Positions 40,231 to 56,138 of a DNA stretch of 64,000 bases are shown piece by piece. Positions within the stretch are counted from its first letter, which is position 1, and the number at the start of each line of letters is the position of its first letter. Source of the stretch: Balanoglossus misakiensis (taxonomy: Eukaryota; Hemichordata); assembly GCA_040954595.2 (NCBI GenBank), contig CM082598.2, positions 7,440,001 to 7,504,000 on the forward strand, written 5' to 3'. The notes under the pieces are model-generated. The model had not been told where the DNA came from. It saw only the letters and a program-made list of their open reading frames with translations, and did not search any database. The position numbers and the translations under genes were made by a program.

Positions 40231-43200
40231 ATGAGCTATATAAAACCCATGATTTTTTTTAAATCGACTAATATTTGAGATTTCGCAATGTCGAAATATT
40301 GTAATTTTTTGATGATTTTCATGATCTATAACCCATGATTTTTTTTCAAAAATTTACGAAATTTTGAGATTTTGCAAAGTTTAAAAATTGCTTTTTTTTG
40401 ATGATTATCAACCCATGATTTTTTTTCAAATATTGTCGAAATTTTGAGATTTTGCAAAGTTGAAAGATTTTAATTTTTTGATGATTTTCAACCCATGATT
40501 TTTGTAAATATTGACGAAATTTTGAGATATTGCAAAGTTGAAAAATTGTCAGTTTTTGATGAATTTCAACCCATAATTTTTTTCAAAAATCGACGAAATT
40601 TTGAGATTTTGCAAAGTTGAAAAATTGTCATTTTTTGATGATTTTCAACACATGATTTTTTTCTAAAATGGACGAAATTTTGAGATTTTGCAAAGTTCTA
40701 AAATTGTCATTTTTTGATGACTTTCAACCCATGATTTTTTTAAATATTGACGAAATTTTGAGATTTCGCAAAGTTGAAAAATTGTCATTTTTTGATGATT
40801 TTCATGAGATATAACCATGATTTTTTTCAAAAATTGACGAAATACTGAGATTTTGCAAAGTTGAAAAATTGTCATTTTTTGATGATTTTCAACCCATGAT
40901 TTTTTTCAAATATTGACGAAATTTTGAGATTTTGCAAAGTTGAAAAATTGTCATTTTTTGATGATTTTCAACCCATGATTTTTTCAAAAATTGACGAAAT
41001 TTTGAGATTTTGCAAAATTGAAAAATTGTCATTTTTTGATGATTTTCAACCCATGATTTTTTTCAAAAAACGAGGAAATTTTCACATTTTGCAAAGTTGA
41101 AAAATTGTCATTTTTTATGATTTTCATGAGATATAATCATGTTTTTTTCAAAAATTGACTAAATTTTGAGATTTTGCAAAGTAAAAAATTGTCATTTTTT
41201 GATGATTTTCTACCCATGATTTTTATCAAAAATTAACGAAATTTTGGGATTTTGCAAAGTTCAAAAATTGTCATTTTTTGATGATTTTCAACCCATGATT
41301 TTTATCAAAAATTGACGAAATTTTGAGATTTTGCAAAGTTGAAAAATTGTCATTTTATGATGATTTTCAACCCATGATTTTTTTTCAAAAATTGACGAAA
41401 TTTTACGATTTTGCAAAGTAAAAATGTTGTCATTTTTTTATGATTTTCATGAGCTATATAAAACCCATGATTTTTTTTTTTAAATCGACTAATATTTGAG
41501 ATTTCGCAACGTCGACAAATTGTCATTTTTTGATGATTTTCAAGAGCTATAAACCCATGATTTTTTTCAAAAATCGACGAATTGTTGAGATTTCGCAATG
41601 TCGAAATATTGTGATTTTTTGATGATTTTCATGATCTATAACCCATGTTTTTTTTCAAAAACGACTAATATTTGAGATTTCGCAAAGTCTACAAATTGTC
41701 ATTTTTTTGATGATTTTCAAGAGCTATAAACCCATGATTGTTTTCAAAAATCGACGAATTTTTGAGATTTCGCAATGTCGAAAGATTGTAATTTTTTGAT
41801 GATTTTCATGATCTATAACCCATGATTTTTTTTCAAAAATTTCCGAAATTTTGAGATTTTGCAAAGTTGAAAAATTGTCATTTTTTGATGATTTTCAAAT
41901 CATGATTTTTTTCAAAAATTGACAAATTTTTTAGAGATTTTGCAAAGTTGAAAAATTGTCATTTTTTGATGATTTTCAACTCATGATTTTTTTCAAAAAT
42001 TGACGAAATTTTACGATTTTGCAAAGTAAAAAAGTTGTCATTTTTTTATGATTTTCATGAGCTATATAAAACCCATGATTTTTTTTAAAAAATCGACTAA
42101 TATTTGAGATTTCGCAAAGTCGACAAATTGTCATTTTTTGATGATTTTCAACCCATGATTTTTTTCAAATATTTACGAAATTTTGAGATTTCGCAACGTC
42201 GACAAATTGTCATTTTTTGATGATTTTCAAGAGCTATAAACCCATGATTTTTTTCAAAAATCGACGAATTTTTGAGATTTCGCAATGTCGAAAGATTGTA
42301 ATTTTTTGATGATTTTCATGATATATAACCCATGATTTTTTTTCAAAAATTTCCGAAATTTTGAGATTTTGCAAAGTTGAAAAATTGTCATTTTTTGATG
42401 ATTTTCAAATCATGATTTTTTTCAAAAATTGACCAATTTTTTAGAGATTTTGCAAAGTTGAAAAATTGTCATTTTTTGATGATTTTCAAATCATGATTTT
42501 TTTTCAAAAATTGACGAATTTTTTTGAGATTTTGCAAAGTTGAAAAATTGTCATTTTATGATGATTTTCAACCCATGATTTTTTTTCAAAAATTGACGAA
42601 ATTTTACGATTTTGCAAAGTAAAAATGTTGTCATTTTTTTATGATTTTCATGAGCTATATAAAACCCATTATTTTTTTTTAAAAATCGACTAATATTTGA
42701 GATTTCGCAAAGTCGATAAATTGTCATTTTTTGATGATTTTCAACCCATGATTTTTTTCAAATATTTACGAAATTTTGAGATTTTGCAAAGTTGAAAAAT
42801 TGTCATTTTTTGATGACTTTCAACCCATGATTTTTTTAAATATTGACGAAATTTTGAGATTTCTCAAAGTTGAAAAATTGTCATTTTTGATGATTTTCAT
42901 GAGATATAACCATGATTTTTTTCAAAAATTGACGAAATACTGAGATTTTGCAAAGTTGAAAAATTGTCATTTTTTGATGATTTTCAACCCATGATTTTTT
43001 TCAAATATTGACGAAATTTTGAGATTTTGCAAATTTGAAAAATTGTCATTTTTTGATGATTTTCAACCCATGATTTTTTTCAAAAATTGACGAAATTTTG
43101 AGATTTTGCAAAATTGAAAAATTGTCATTTTTTGATGATTTTCAACCCATGATTTTTTTCAAAAAACGAGGAAATTTTCACATTTTGCAAAGTTGAAAAA

Positions 43201-46200
43201 TTGTCATTTTATGATGATTTTCAACCCATGATTTTTTTTCAAAAATTGACGAAATTTTACGATTTTGCAAAGTAATAATGTTGTCATTTTTTTTTATGAT
43301 TTTCATGAGCTATATAAAACCCATGATTTTTTTTTTAAATCGACTAATATTTGAGATTTCGCAACGTCGACAAATTGTCATTTTTTGATGATTTTCAAGA
43401 GCTATAAACCCATGATTTTTTTCAAAAATCGACGAATTTTTGAGATTTCGCAATGTCGAAAGATTGTAATTTTTTGATGATTTTCATGATATATAACCCA
43501 TGATTTTTTTTCAAAAATTTCCGAAATTTTGAGATTTTGCAAAGTTGAAAGAATTTCATTTTTTGATGATTTTCAAACCATGATTTTTTTTTTTCAAAAA
43601 TTGACGAAATTTTGAGATTTTGCAAAGTTGAAAAATTGTCATTTTTTGATGATTTTCAAATCATGATTTTTTTCTAAAATTGACCAATTTTTTAGAGATT
43701 TTGCAAAGTTGAAAAATTGTCATTTTTTGATGATTTTCAAATCATGATTTTTTTTCAAAAATTGACGAATTTTTTTGAGATTTTGCAAAGTTGAAAAATT
43801 GTCATTTTATGATGATTTTCAACCCATGATTTTTTTTCAAAAATTGACGAAATTTTACGATTTTGCAAAGTAAAAATGTTGTCATTTTTTTATGATTTTC
43901 ATGAGCTATATAAAACCCATTATTTTTTTTTAAAAATCGACTAATATTTGAGATTTCGCAAAGTCGATAAATTGTCATTTTTTGATGATTTTCAACCCAT
44001 GATTTTTTTCAAATATTTACGAAATTTTGAGATTTTGCAAAGTTGAAAAATTGTCATTTTTTGATGACTTTCAACCCATGATTTTTTTAAATATTGACGA
44101 AATTTTGAGATTTCTCAAAGTTGAAAAATTGTCATTTTTGATGATTTTCATGAGATATAACCATGATTTTTTTCAAAAATTGACGAAATACTGAGATTTT
44201 GCAAAGTTGAAAAATTGTCATTTTTTGATGATTTTCAACCCATGATTTTTTTCAAATATTGACGAAATTTTGAGATTTTGCAAAGTTGAAAAATTGTCAT
44301 TTTTTGATGATTTTCAACCCATGATTTTTTTCAAAAATTGACGAAATTTTGAGATTTTGCAAAATTGAAAAATTGTCATTTTTTGATGATTTTCAACCCA
44401 TGATTTTTTTCAAAAAACGAGGAAATTTTCACATTTTGCAAAGTTGAAAAATTGTCATTTTATGATGATTTTCAACCCATGATTTTTTTTCAAAAATTGA
44501 CGAAATTTTACGATTTTGCAAAGTAAAAATGTTGTCATTTTTTTATGATTTTCATGAGCTATATAAAACCCATGATTTTTTTTTTAAATCGACTAATATT
44601 TGAGATTTCGCAACGTCGACAAATTGTCATTTTTTAATGATTTTCAAGAGCTATAAACCCATGATTTTTTTCAAAAATCGACGAATTTTTGAGATTTCGC
44701 AATGTCGAAAGATTGTAATTGTTTGATGATTTCATGATCTATAACCCATGATTTTTTTTCAAAAATTTCCGAAATTTTGAGATTTTGCAAAGTTGAAAGA
44801 TTTTCATTTTTTGATGATTTTCAAACCATGATTTTTTTTTTCAAAAATTGACGAAATTTTGAGATTTTGCAAAGTTGAAAAATTGTCATTTTTTGATGAT
44901 TTTCAAATCATGATTTTTTTCAAAAATTGACCAATTTTTTAGAGATTTTGCAAAGTTGAAAAATTGTCATTTTTTGATGATTTTCAACCCATGATTTTTT
45001 TCAAAAATTGACGAAATTTTACGATTTTGCAAAGTAAAAAAGTTGTCATTTTTTTATGATTTTCATGAGCTATATAAAACCCATGATTTTTTTTAAAAAA
45101 TCGACTAATATTTGAGATTTCGCAAAGTCGACAAATTGTCATTTTTTGATGATTTTCAACCCATGATTTTTTTCAAATATTTACGAAATTTTGAGATTTT
45201 GTAAAGTTGAAAAATTGTCATTTTTTGATGATTTTCAAATCATGATTTTTTTTCAAAAATTGACGAATTTTTTTGAGATTTTGCAAAGTTGAAAAATTGT
45301 CATTTTATGATGATTTTCAACCCATGATTTTTTTTCAAAAATTGACGAAATTTTACGATTTTGCAAAGTAAAAATGTAGTCATTTTTTTATGATTTTCAT
45401 GAGCTATATAAAACACATGATTTTTTTTTTTAAATCGACTAATATTTGAGATTTCGCAAAGTCGATAAATTGTCATTTTTTGATGATTTTCAACCCATGA
45501 TTTTTTTCAAATATTTACGAAATTTTGAGATTTTGCAAAGTTGAAAAATTGTCATTTTTTGATGATTTTCATGAGATATAACCATGATTTTTTTCAAAAA
45601 TTGACGAAATACTGAGATTTTGCAAAGTTGAAAAATTGTCATTTTTTGATGATTTTCAACCCATGATTTTTTTCAAATATTGACGAAATTTTGAGATTTT
45701 GCAAAGTTGAAAAATTGTCATTTTTTGATGATTTTCAACCCATGATTTTTTTCAAAAATTGACGAAATTTTGAGATTTTGCAAAATTGAAAAATTGTCAT
45801 TTTTTGATGATTTTCAACCCATGATTTTTTTCAAAAAACGAGGAAATTTTCACATTTTGCAAAGTTGAAAATTTGTCATTTTATGATGATTTTCAACCCA
45901 TGATTTTTTTTCAAAAATTGACGAAATTTTACGATTTTGCAAAGTAAAAATGTTGTCATTTTTTTATGATTTTCATGAGCTATATAAAACCCATGATTTT
46001 TTTTTTTAAATCGACTAATATTTGAGATTTCGCAACGTCGAAAAATTGTCATTTTTTGATGATTTTCAAGAGCTATAAACCCATGATTTTTTTCAAAAAT
46101 CGACGAATTTTTGAGATTTCGCAATGTCGAAATATTGTGATTTTTTGATGATTTTCATGATCTATAACCCATGATTTTTTTTCAAAAACGACTAATATTT

Positions 46201-49200
46201 GAGATTTCGCAAAGTCGACAAATTGTCATTTTTTTGATGATTTTCAAGAGCTATAAACCCATGATTGTTTTCAAAAATCGACGAATTTTTGAGATTTCGC
46301 AATGTCGAAAGATTGTAATTTTTTGATGATTTTCATGATCTATAACCCATGATTTTTTTTCAAAAATTTCCGAAATTTTGAGATTTTGCAAAGTTGAAAA
46401 ATTGTCTTTTTTTGATGATTTTCAACCCATGATTTTTGTCAAATATTTACGAAATTTTGAGATTTTGCAAAGTTGAAAAATTGTCATTTTTTGATGACTT
46501 TCAACCCATGATTTTTTTAAATATTGACGAAATTTTGAGATTTCTCAAAGTTGAAAAATTGTCATTTTTGATGATTTTCATGAGATATAACCATGATTTT
46601 TTTCAAAAATTGACGAAATACTGAGATTTTGCAAAGTTGAAAAATTGTCATTTTTTGATGATTTTCAACCCATGATTTTTTTCAAATATTGACGAAATTT
46701 TGAGATTTTGCAAAGTTGAAAAATTGTCATTTTTTGATGATTTTCAACCCATGATTTTTTTCAAAAATTGACGAAATTTTGAGATTTTGCAAAATTGAAA
46801 AATTGTCATTTTTTGATGATTTTCAACCAATGATTTTTTTCAAAAAACGAGGAAATTTTCACATTTTGCAAAGTTGAAAAATTGTCATTTTATGATGATT
46901 TTCAACCCATGATTTTTTTTCAAAAATTGACGAAATTTTACGATTTTGCAAAGTAAAAATGTTGTCATTTTTTATGATTTTCATGAGCTATATAAAACCC
47001 ATGATTTTTTTTTAAAAATCGACTAATATTTGAGATTTCGCAAAGTCGATAAATTGTCATTTTTTGATGATTTTCAACCCATGATTTTTTTCAAATATTT
47101 ACGAAATTTTGAGATTTTGCAAAGTTGAAAAATTGTCATTTTTTGATGATTTTTAACAGATGATTTTTTTCTAAAATGTACGAAATTTTGAGATTTTGCA
47201 AAGTTCTAAAATTGTCATTTTTTGATGACTTTCAACCCATGATTTTTGTAAATATTGACGAAATTTTGAGATTTCGCAAAGTTGAAAAATTGTCATTTTT
47301 TGATGATTTTCATGAGATATAACCATGATTTTTTTCAAAAATTGACGAAATACTGAGATTTTGCAAAGTTGAAAAATTGTCATTTTTTGATGATTTTCAA
47401 CCCATGATTTTTTTTCAAATATTGACGAAATTTTGAGATTTTGCAAATTTGAAAAATTGTCATTTTTTGATGATTTTCAACCCATGATTTTTTTCAAAAA
47501 TTGACGAAATTTTGAGATTTTGCAAAATTGCAAAATTGTCATTTTTTGATGATTTTCAACCCATGATTTTTTTCAAAAAACGAGGAAATTTTCAGATTTT
47601 GCAAAGTTGAAAAATTGTCATTTTATGATGATTTTCAACCCATGATTTTTTTTCAAAAATTGACGAAATTTTACGATTTTGCAAAGTAAAAATGTTGTCA
47701 TTTTTTTTATGATTTTCATGAGCTATATAAAACCCATGATTTTTTTTTTAAAATCGACTAATATTTGAGATTTCGCAACGTCGACAAATTGTCATTTTTT
47801 GATGATTTTCAAGAGCTATAAACCCATGATTTTTTTCAAAAATCGAGGAATTTTTGAGATTTCGCAATGTCGAAATATTGTGATTTTTTGATGATTTTCA
47901 TGATCTATAACCCATGTTTTTTTTTCAAAAACGACTAATATTTGAGATTTCGCAAAGTCGACAAATTGTCATTTTTTTGATGATTTTCAAGAGCTATAAA
48001 CCCATGATTGTTTTCAAAAATCGACGAATTTTTGAGATTTCGCAATGTCGAAAGATTGTAATTTTTTGATGATTTTCATGATCTATAACCCATGATTTTT
48101 TTTCAAAAATTTCCGAAATTTTGAGATTTTGCAAAGTTGAAAGATTTTCATTTTTTGATGATTTTCAAACCATGATTTTTTTTTTCAAAAATTGACGAAA
48201 TTTTGAGATTTTGCAAAGTTGAAAAATTGTCATTTTTTGATGATTTTAGAAAAAATGATTTTTTTCAAAAATTGACGAAATTTTACGATTTTGAAAAGTA
48301 AAAAAGTTGTCATTTTTTTATGATTTTCATGAGCTATATAAAATCCATGATTTTTTTTTAAAAATCGACTAATATTTGAGATTTCGCAAAGTCGACAAAT
48401 TGTCATTTTTTGATGATTTTCAACCCATGATTTTTTTCAAATATTTACGAAATTTTGAGATTTTGTAAAGTTGAAAAATTGTCATTTTTTGATGATTTTC
48501 AAATCATGATTTTTTTTCAAAAATCGACTAATATTTGAGATTTCGCAAAGTCGATAAATTGTCATTTTTTGATGATTTTCAACCCATGATTTTTTTCAAA
48601 TATTTACGAAATTTTGAGATTTTGCAAAGTTCAAAAATTGTCATTTTTTTGATGATTTTCAACACATGATTTTTTTCTAAAATGGACGAAATTTTGAGAT
48701 TTCGCAAAGTTGAAAAATTGTCATTTTTTGATGATTTTCATGAGATATAACCATGATTTTTTTCAAAAATTGACGAAATACTGAGATTTTGCAAAGTTGA
48801 AAAATTGTCATTTTTTGATGATTTTCAACCCATGATTTTTTTCAAATATTGACGAAATTTTGAGATTTTGCAAAGTTGAAAAATTGTCATTTTTGATGAT
48901 TTTCAACCCATGATTTTTTTCAAAAATTGACGAAATTTTGAGATTTTGCAAAATTGAAAAATTGTCATTTTTTGATGATTTTCAACCCATGATTTTTTTC
49001 AAAAAACGAGGAAATTTTCACATTTTGCAAAGTTGAAAAATTGTCATTTTATGATGATTTTCAACCCATGATTTTTTTCAAAAATTGACGAAATTTTACG
49101 ATTTTGCAAAGTAAAAATGTTGTCATTTTTTTATGATTTTCATGAGCTATATAAAACCCATGATTTTTTTTTAAAATCGACTAATATTTGAGATTTCGAA

Positions 49201-50440
49201 ACGTCGACAAATTGTCATTTTTTGATGATTTTCAAGAGCTATAAACACATGATTTTTTTCAAAAATCGACGAATTTTTGAGATTTCGCAATGTCGAAATA
49301 TTGTGATTTTTTGATGATTTTCATGATCTATAACCCATGTTTTTTTCAAAAACGACTAATATTTGAGATTTCGCAAAGTCGACAAATTGTCATTTTTTGA
49401 TGATTTTCAAGAGCTATAAACCCATGATTGTTTTCAAAAATCGACGAATTTTTGAGATTTCGCAATGTCGAAAGATTGTAATTTTTTGATGATTTTCATG
49501 ATCTATAACCCATGATTTTTTTTCAAAAATTTCCGAAATTTTGAGATTTTGCAAAGTTGAAAGATTTTCATTTTTTGATGATTTTCAAACCATGATTTTT
49601 TTTTTCAAAAATTGACGAAATTTTGAGATTTTGCAAAGTTGAAAAATTGTCATTTTTTGATGATTTTAGAAAAAATGATTTTTTTGAAAAAATTGACCAA
49701 TTTTTAGAGATTTTGCAAAGTTGAAAAATTGTCATTTTTTGATGATTTTGAACCCATGATTTTTTTCAAAAATTGACGAAATTTTACGATTTTGAAAAGT
49801 AAAAAAGTTGTCATTTTTTTATGATTTTCATGAGCTATATAAAATCCATGATTTTTTTTTTAAAATCGACTAATATTTGAGATTTCGCAAAGTCGACAAA
49901 TTGTCATTTTTTGATGATTTTCAACCCATGATTTTTTTCAAATATTTACGAAATTTTGAGATTTTGTAAAGTTGAAAAATTGTCATTTTTTGATGATTTT
50001 CATGATCTATAACCCATGATTTTTTTTCAAAAATTTCCGAAATTTTGAGATTTTGCAAAGTTGAAAGATTTTCATTTTTTGATGATTTTCAAACCATGAT
50101 TTTTTTTTTTTCAAAAATTGACGAAATTTTGAGATTTTGCAAAGTTGAAAAATTGTCATTTTTTGATGATTTTCAACCCATGATTTTTTTAAATATTGAC
50201 GAAATTTTGAGATTTCGCAAAGTTGAAAAATTGTCATTTTTGATGATTTTCATGAGATATAAAAATGATTTTTTTCAAAAATTGACGAAATACTGAGATT
50301 TTGCAAAGTTGAAAAATTGTCATTTTTTGATGATTTTCAACCCATGATTTTTTTCAAATATTGACGAAATTTTGAGATTTTGCAAAGTTGAAAAATTGTC
50401 ATTTTTTGATGATTTTCAACCCATGATTTTTTTCAAAAAA
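40231..50440 (+). repeat. Right-hand satellite family: 1.0-1.4-kb repeats with TATATAAAA monomers
   Basis: From here the array regularly contains a roughly 92-bp monomer with CATGAGCTATATAAAACCC and a monomer with AAAAAACGAGGAAATTTTC. The CGAGG anchor occurs at 40090, 41071, 43167, 44418, 45839, 46848, 47581, 49007 and 50441, giving spacings of roughly 0.7-1.4 kb (two near 1.43 kb at the end). A variant monomer TTTTAGAAAAAATGATTTTT occurs only near 48247 and 49668, one such spacing apart. No non-satellite sequence is seen. Confidence 0.85.
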
Positions 50441-53204
50441 CGAGGAAATTTTCACATTTTGCAAAGTTGAAAAATTGTCATTTTTTATGATTTTCATGAG
50501 ATATAATCATGTTTTTTTCAAAAATTGACTAAATTTTGAGATTTTGCAAAGTAAAAAATTGTCATTTTTTGATGATTTTCTACCCATGATTTTTATCAAA
50601 AATTAACGAAATTTTGGGATTTTGCAAAGTTCAAAAATAGTCATTTTTTGATGATTTTAAACCCATGATTTTTATCAAAAATTGACGAAATTTTGAGATT
50701 TTGCAAATTTGAAAAATTGTCATTTTTTGATGATTATCAACCCATGATTTTTTTCAAAATTTTACGAAATTTTGAGATTTTGCAAAATTGAAAAAGTTGT
50801 CATTTTTTGATGATTTTCAAATCATGATTTTTTTTCAAAAATTGACGAATTTTTTTGAGATTTTGCAAAGTTGAAAAATTGTCATTTTATGATGATTTTC
50901 AACCCATGATTTTTTTTCAAAAATTGACGAAATTTTACGATTTTGCAAAGTAAAAATGTTGTCATTTTTTTATGATTTTCATGAGCTATATAAAACCCAT
51001 GATTTTTTTTTTTAAATCGACTAATATTTGAGATTTCGCAACGTCGACAAATTGTCATTTTTTGATGATTTTCAAGAGCTATAAACCCATGATTTTTTTC
51101 AAAAATCGACGAATTTTTGAGATTTCGCAATGTCGAAATATTGTGATTTTTGGATGATTTTCATGATCTATAACCCATGTTTTTTTTCAAAAAAGACTAA
51201 TATTTGAGATTTCGCAAAGTCGACAAATTGTCATTTTTTTGATGATTTTCAAGAGCTATAAACCCATGATTGTTTTCAAAAATCGACGAATTTTTGAGAT
51301 TTCGCAATGTCGAAAGATTGTAATTTTTTGATGATTTTCATGATCTATAACCCATGATTTTTTTTCAAAAATTTCCGAAATTTTGAGATTTTGCAAAGTT
51401 GAAAGATTTTCATTTTTTGATGATTTTCAAAACATGATTTTTTTTTCAAAAATTGACGAAATTTTGAGATTTTGCAAAGTTGAAAAATTGTCATTTTTTG
51501 ATGATTTTCAAATCATGATTTTTTTCAAAAATTGACCAATTTTTTAGAGATTTTGCAAAGTTGAAAAATTGTCATTTTTTGATGATTTTCTACCCATGAT
51601 TTTTATCAAAAAACGAGGAAATTTTCACATTTTGCAAAGTTGAAAAATTGTCATTTTTTATGATTTTCATGAGATATAATCATGTTTTTTTCAAAAATTG
51701 ACTAAATTTTGAGATTTTGCAAAGTAAAAAATTGTCATTTTTTGATGATTTTCTACCCATGATTTTTATCAAAAATTGACGAATTTTTTTGAGATTTTGC
51801 AAAGTTGAAAAATTGTCATTTTATGATGATTTTCAACCCATGATTTTTTTTCAAAAATTGACGAAATTTTACGATTTTGCAAAGTAAAAATGTTGTCATT
51901 TTTTTATGATTTTCATGAGCTATATAAAACCCATGATTTTTTTTTTTAAAATCGACTAATATTTGAGATTTCGCAACGTCGAAAAATTGTCATTTTTTGA
52001 TGATTTTCAAGAGCTATAAACCCATGATTTTTTTCAAAAATCGACGAATTTTTGAGATTTCGCAATGTCGAAATATTGTGATTTTTGGATGATTTTCATG
52101 ATCTATAACCCATGTTTTTTTTCAAAAACGACTAATATTTGAGATTTCGCAAAGTCGACAAATTGTCATTTTTTTGATGATTTTCAAGAGCTATAAACCC
52201 ATGATTGTTTTCAAAAATCGACGAATTTTTGAGATTTCGCAATGTCGAAAGTGTAATTTTTTGATGATTTTCATGATCTATAACCCATGATTTTTTTTTC
52301 AAAAATTTCCGAAATTTTGAGATTTTGCAAAGTTGAAAGATTTTCATTTTTTGATGATTTTCAAACCATGATTTTTTTTTTCAAAAATTGACGAAATTTT
52401 GAGATTTTGCAAAGTTGAAAAATTGTCATTTTTTGATGATTTTCAAATCATGATTTTTTTTCAAAAATTGACGAATTTTTTTGAGATTTTGCAAAGTTGA
52501 AAAATTGTCATTTTATGATGATTTTCAACCCATGATTTTTTTTCAAAAATTGACGAAATTTTACGATTTTGCAAAGTAAAAATGTTGTCATTTTTTTATG
52601 ATTTTCATGAGCTATATAAAACCCATGATTTTTTTTAAAAAATCGACTAATATTTGAGATTTCGCAAAGTCGATAAATTGTCATTTTTTGATGATTTTCA
52701 ACCCATGATTTTTTTCAAATATTTACGAAATTTTGAGATTTTGCAAAGTTGAAAAATTGTCATTTTTTGATGATTTTCAACACATGATTTTTTTCTAAAA
52801 TGGACGAAATTTTGAGATTTTGCAAAGTTCTAAAATTGTCATTTTTTAATGACTTTCAACCCATGATTTTTTTAAATATTGACGAAATTTTGAGATTTCG
52901 CAAAGTTGAAAAATTGTCATTTTTTGATGATTTTCATGAGATATAACCATGATTTTTTTCAAAAATTGACGAAATACTGAGATTTTGCAAAGTTGAAAAA
53001 TTGTCATTTTTTGATGATTTTCAACCCATGATTTTTTTCAAATATTGACGAAATTTTGAGATTTTGCAAAGTTGAAAAATTGTAATTTTTTGATGATTTT
53101 CAACCCATGATTTTTTTTCAAAAATTGACGAAATTTTGAGATTTTGCAAAATTGAAAAATTGTCATTTTTTGATGATTTTCAACCCATGATTTTTTTCAA
53201 AAAA
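50441..53204 (+). repeat. 2.8-kb higher-order repeat, copy 1 of 4
   Basis: Defined by the CGAGG anchor followed by a TTTTCTACCC/AAAATTAACG monomer at 50581. The next CGAGG with the same surroundings is at 53205 (spacing 2764). It contains an additional CGAGG monomer in an ATCAAAAAACG context at 51614, shared with copy 2. Confidence 0.85.
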
Positions 53205-56138
53205 CGAGGAAATTTTCACATTTTGCAAAGTTGAAAAATTGTCATTTTTTATGATTTTCATGAGATATAATCATGTTTTTTTCAAAAATTGACTAAATTT
53301 TGAGATTTTGCAAAGTAAAAAATTGTCATTTTTTGATGATTTTCTACCCATGATTTTTATCAAAAATTAACGAAATTTTGGGATTTTGCAAAGTTCAAAA
53401 ATTGTCATTTTTTGATGATTTTCAACCCATGATTTTTATCAAAAATTGACGAAATTTTGAGATTTTGCAAATTTGAAAAATTGTCATTTTTTGATGATTA
53501 TCAACCCATGATTTTTTTCAAAATTTTACGAAATTTTGAGATTTTGCAAAGTTGAAAGACTTTCATTTTTTGATGATTTTCAACCCATGATTTTTTTTCA
53601 AAAATTGACGAAATTTTACGATTTTGCAAAGTAAAAATGTTGTCATTTTTTTATGATTTTCATGAGCTATATAAAACCCATGATTTTTTTTTAAAAATCG
53701 ACTAATATTTGAGATTTCGCAACGTCGACAAATTGTCATTTTTTGATGATTTTCAAGAGCTATAAACCCATGATTTTTTTCAAAAATCGACGAATTTTTG
53801 AGATTTCGCAATGTCGAAATATTGTGATTTTTTGATGATTTTCATGATCTATAACCCATGTTTTTTTTCAAAAACGACTAATATTTGAGATTTCGCAAAG
53901 TCGACAAATTGTCATTTTTTTGATGATTTTCAAGAGCTATAAACCCATGATTGTTTTCAAAAATCGACGAATTTTTGAGATTTCGCAATGTCGAAAGATT
54001 GTAATTTTTTGATGATTTTCATGATCTATAACCCATGATTTTTTTTCAAAAATTTCCGAAATTTTGAGATTTTGCAAAGTTGAAAGATTTTCATTTTTTG
54101 ATGATTTTCAAACAATGATTTTTTTTTTCAAAAATTGACGAAATTTTGAGATTTTGCAAAGTTGAAAAATTGTCATTTTTTGATGATTTTCTACCCATGA
54201 TTTTTATCAAAACACGAGGAAATTTTCACATTTTGCAAAGTTGAAAAATTGTCATTTTTTATGATTTTCATGAGATATAATCATGTTTTTTTCAAAAATT
54301 GACTAAATTTTGAGATTTTGCAAAGTAAAAAATTGTAATTTTTTGATGATTTTCTACCCATGATTTTTATCAAAAATTGACGAATTTTTTTGAGATTTTG
54401 CAAAGTTGAAAAATTGTCATTTTATGATGATTTTCAACCCATGATTTTTTTTCAAAAATTGACGAAATTTTACGATTTTGCAAAGTAAAAATGTTGTCAT
54501 TTTTTTATGATTTTCATGAGCTATATAAAACCCATGATTTTTTTTTTAAAATCGACTAATATTTGAGATTTCGCAACGTCGAAAAATTGTCATTTTTTGA
54601 TGATTTTCAAGAGCTATAAACCCATGATTTTTTTCAAAAATCGACGAATTTTTGAGATTTCGCAATGTCGAAATATTGTGATTTTTGGATGATTTTCATG
54701 ATCTATAACCCATGTTTTTTTTCAAAAACGACTAATATTTGAGATTTCGCAAAGTCGACAAATTGTCATTTTTTTGATGATTTTCAAGAGCTATAAACCC
54801 ATGATTGTTTTCAAAAATCGACGAATTTTTGAGATTTCGCAATGTCGAAAGTGTAATTTTTTGATGATTTTCATGATCTATAACCCATGATTTTTTTTTT
54901 CAAAAATTTCCGAAATTTTGAGATTTTGCAAAGTTGAAAGATTTTCATTTTTTGATGATTTTCAAACCATGATTTTTTTTTTCAAAAATTGACGAAATTT
55001 TGAGATTTTGCAAAGTTGAAAAATTGTCATTTTTTGATGATTTTCAAATCATGATTTTTTTTCAAAAATTGACCAATTTTTTAGAGATTTTGCAAAGTTG
55101 AAAAATTGTCATTTTTTGATGATTTTCAACCCATGATTTTTTTCAAAAATTGACGAAATTTTACGATTTTGCAAAGTAAAAAAGTTGTCATTTTTTTATG
55201 ATTTTCATGAGCTATATAAAACCCATGATTTTTTTTTTAAAATCGACTAATATTTGAGATTTCGCAAAGTCGACAAATTGTCATTTTTTGATGATTTTCA
55301 ACCCATGATTTTTTTCAAATATTTACGAAATTTTGAGATTTTGTAAAGTTTAACAATTGTCATTTTTTGATGATTTTCAAATCATGATTTTTTTTCAAAA
55401 ATTGACGAATTTTTTTGAGATTTTGCAAAGTTGAAAAATTGTCATTTTATGATGATTTTCAACCCATGATTTTTTTTCAAAAATTGACGAAATTTTACGA
55501 TTTTGCAAAGTAAAAATGTTGTCATTTTTTTATGATTTTCATGAGCTATATAAAACCCATGATTTTTTTTTAAAAATCGACTAATATTTGAGATTTCGCA
55601 AAGTCGATAAATTGTCATTTTTTGATGATTTTCAACCCATGATTTTTTTCAAATATTTACGAAATTTTGAGATTTTGCAAAGTTGAAAAATTGTCATTTT
55701 TTGATGATTTTCAACACATGATTTTTTTCTAAAATGGACGAAATTTTGAGATTTTGCAAAGTTCTAAAATTGTCATTTTTTAATGACTTTCAACCCATGA
55801 TTTTTTTAAATATTGACGAAATTTTGAGATTTCGCAAAGTTGAAAAATTGTCATTTTTTGATGATTTTCATGAGATATAACCATGATTTTTTTCAAAAAT
55901 TGACGAAATACTGAGATTTTGCAAAGTTGAAAAATTGTCATTTTTTGATGATTTTCAACCCATGATTTTTTTCAAATATTGACGAAATTTTGAGATTTTG
56001 CAAAGTTGAAAAATTGTAATTTTTTGATGATTTTCAACCCATGATTTTTTTTCAAAAATTGACGAAATTTTGAGATTTTGCAAAATTGAAAAATTGTCAT
56101 TTTTTGATGATTTTCAACCCATGATTTTTTTCAAAAAA
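53205..56138 (+). repeat. 2.9-kb higher-order repeat, copy 2 of 4
   Basis: Anchors at 53205 (CGAGG) and 53345 (TACCCATG before AAAATTAACG). The next anchors lie 2934 bp later. It shares with copy 1 the internal block near 54190-54370 (ATCAAAACACGAGG), which copies 3 and 4 lack. Confidence 0.85.
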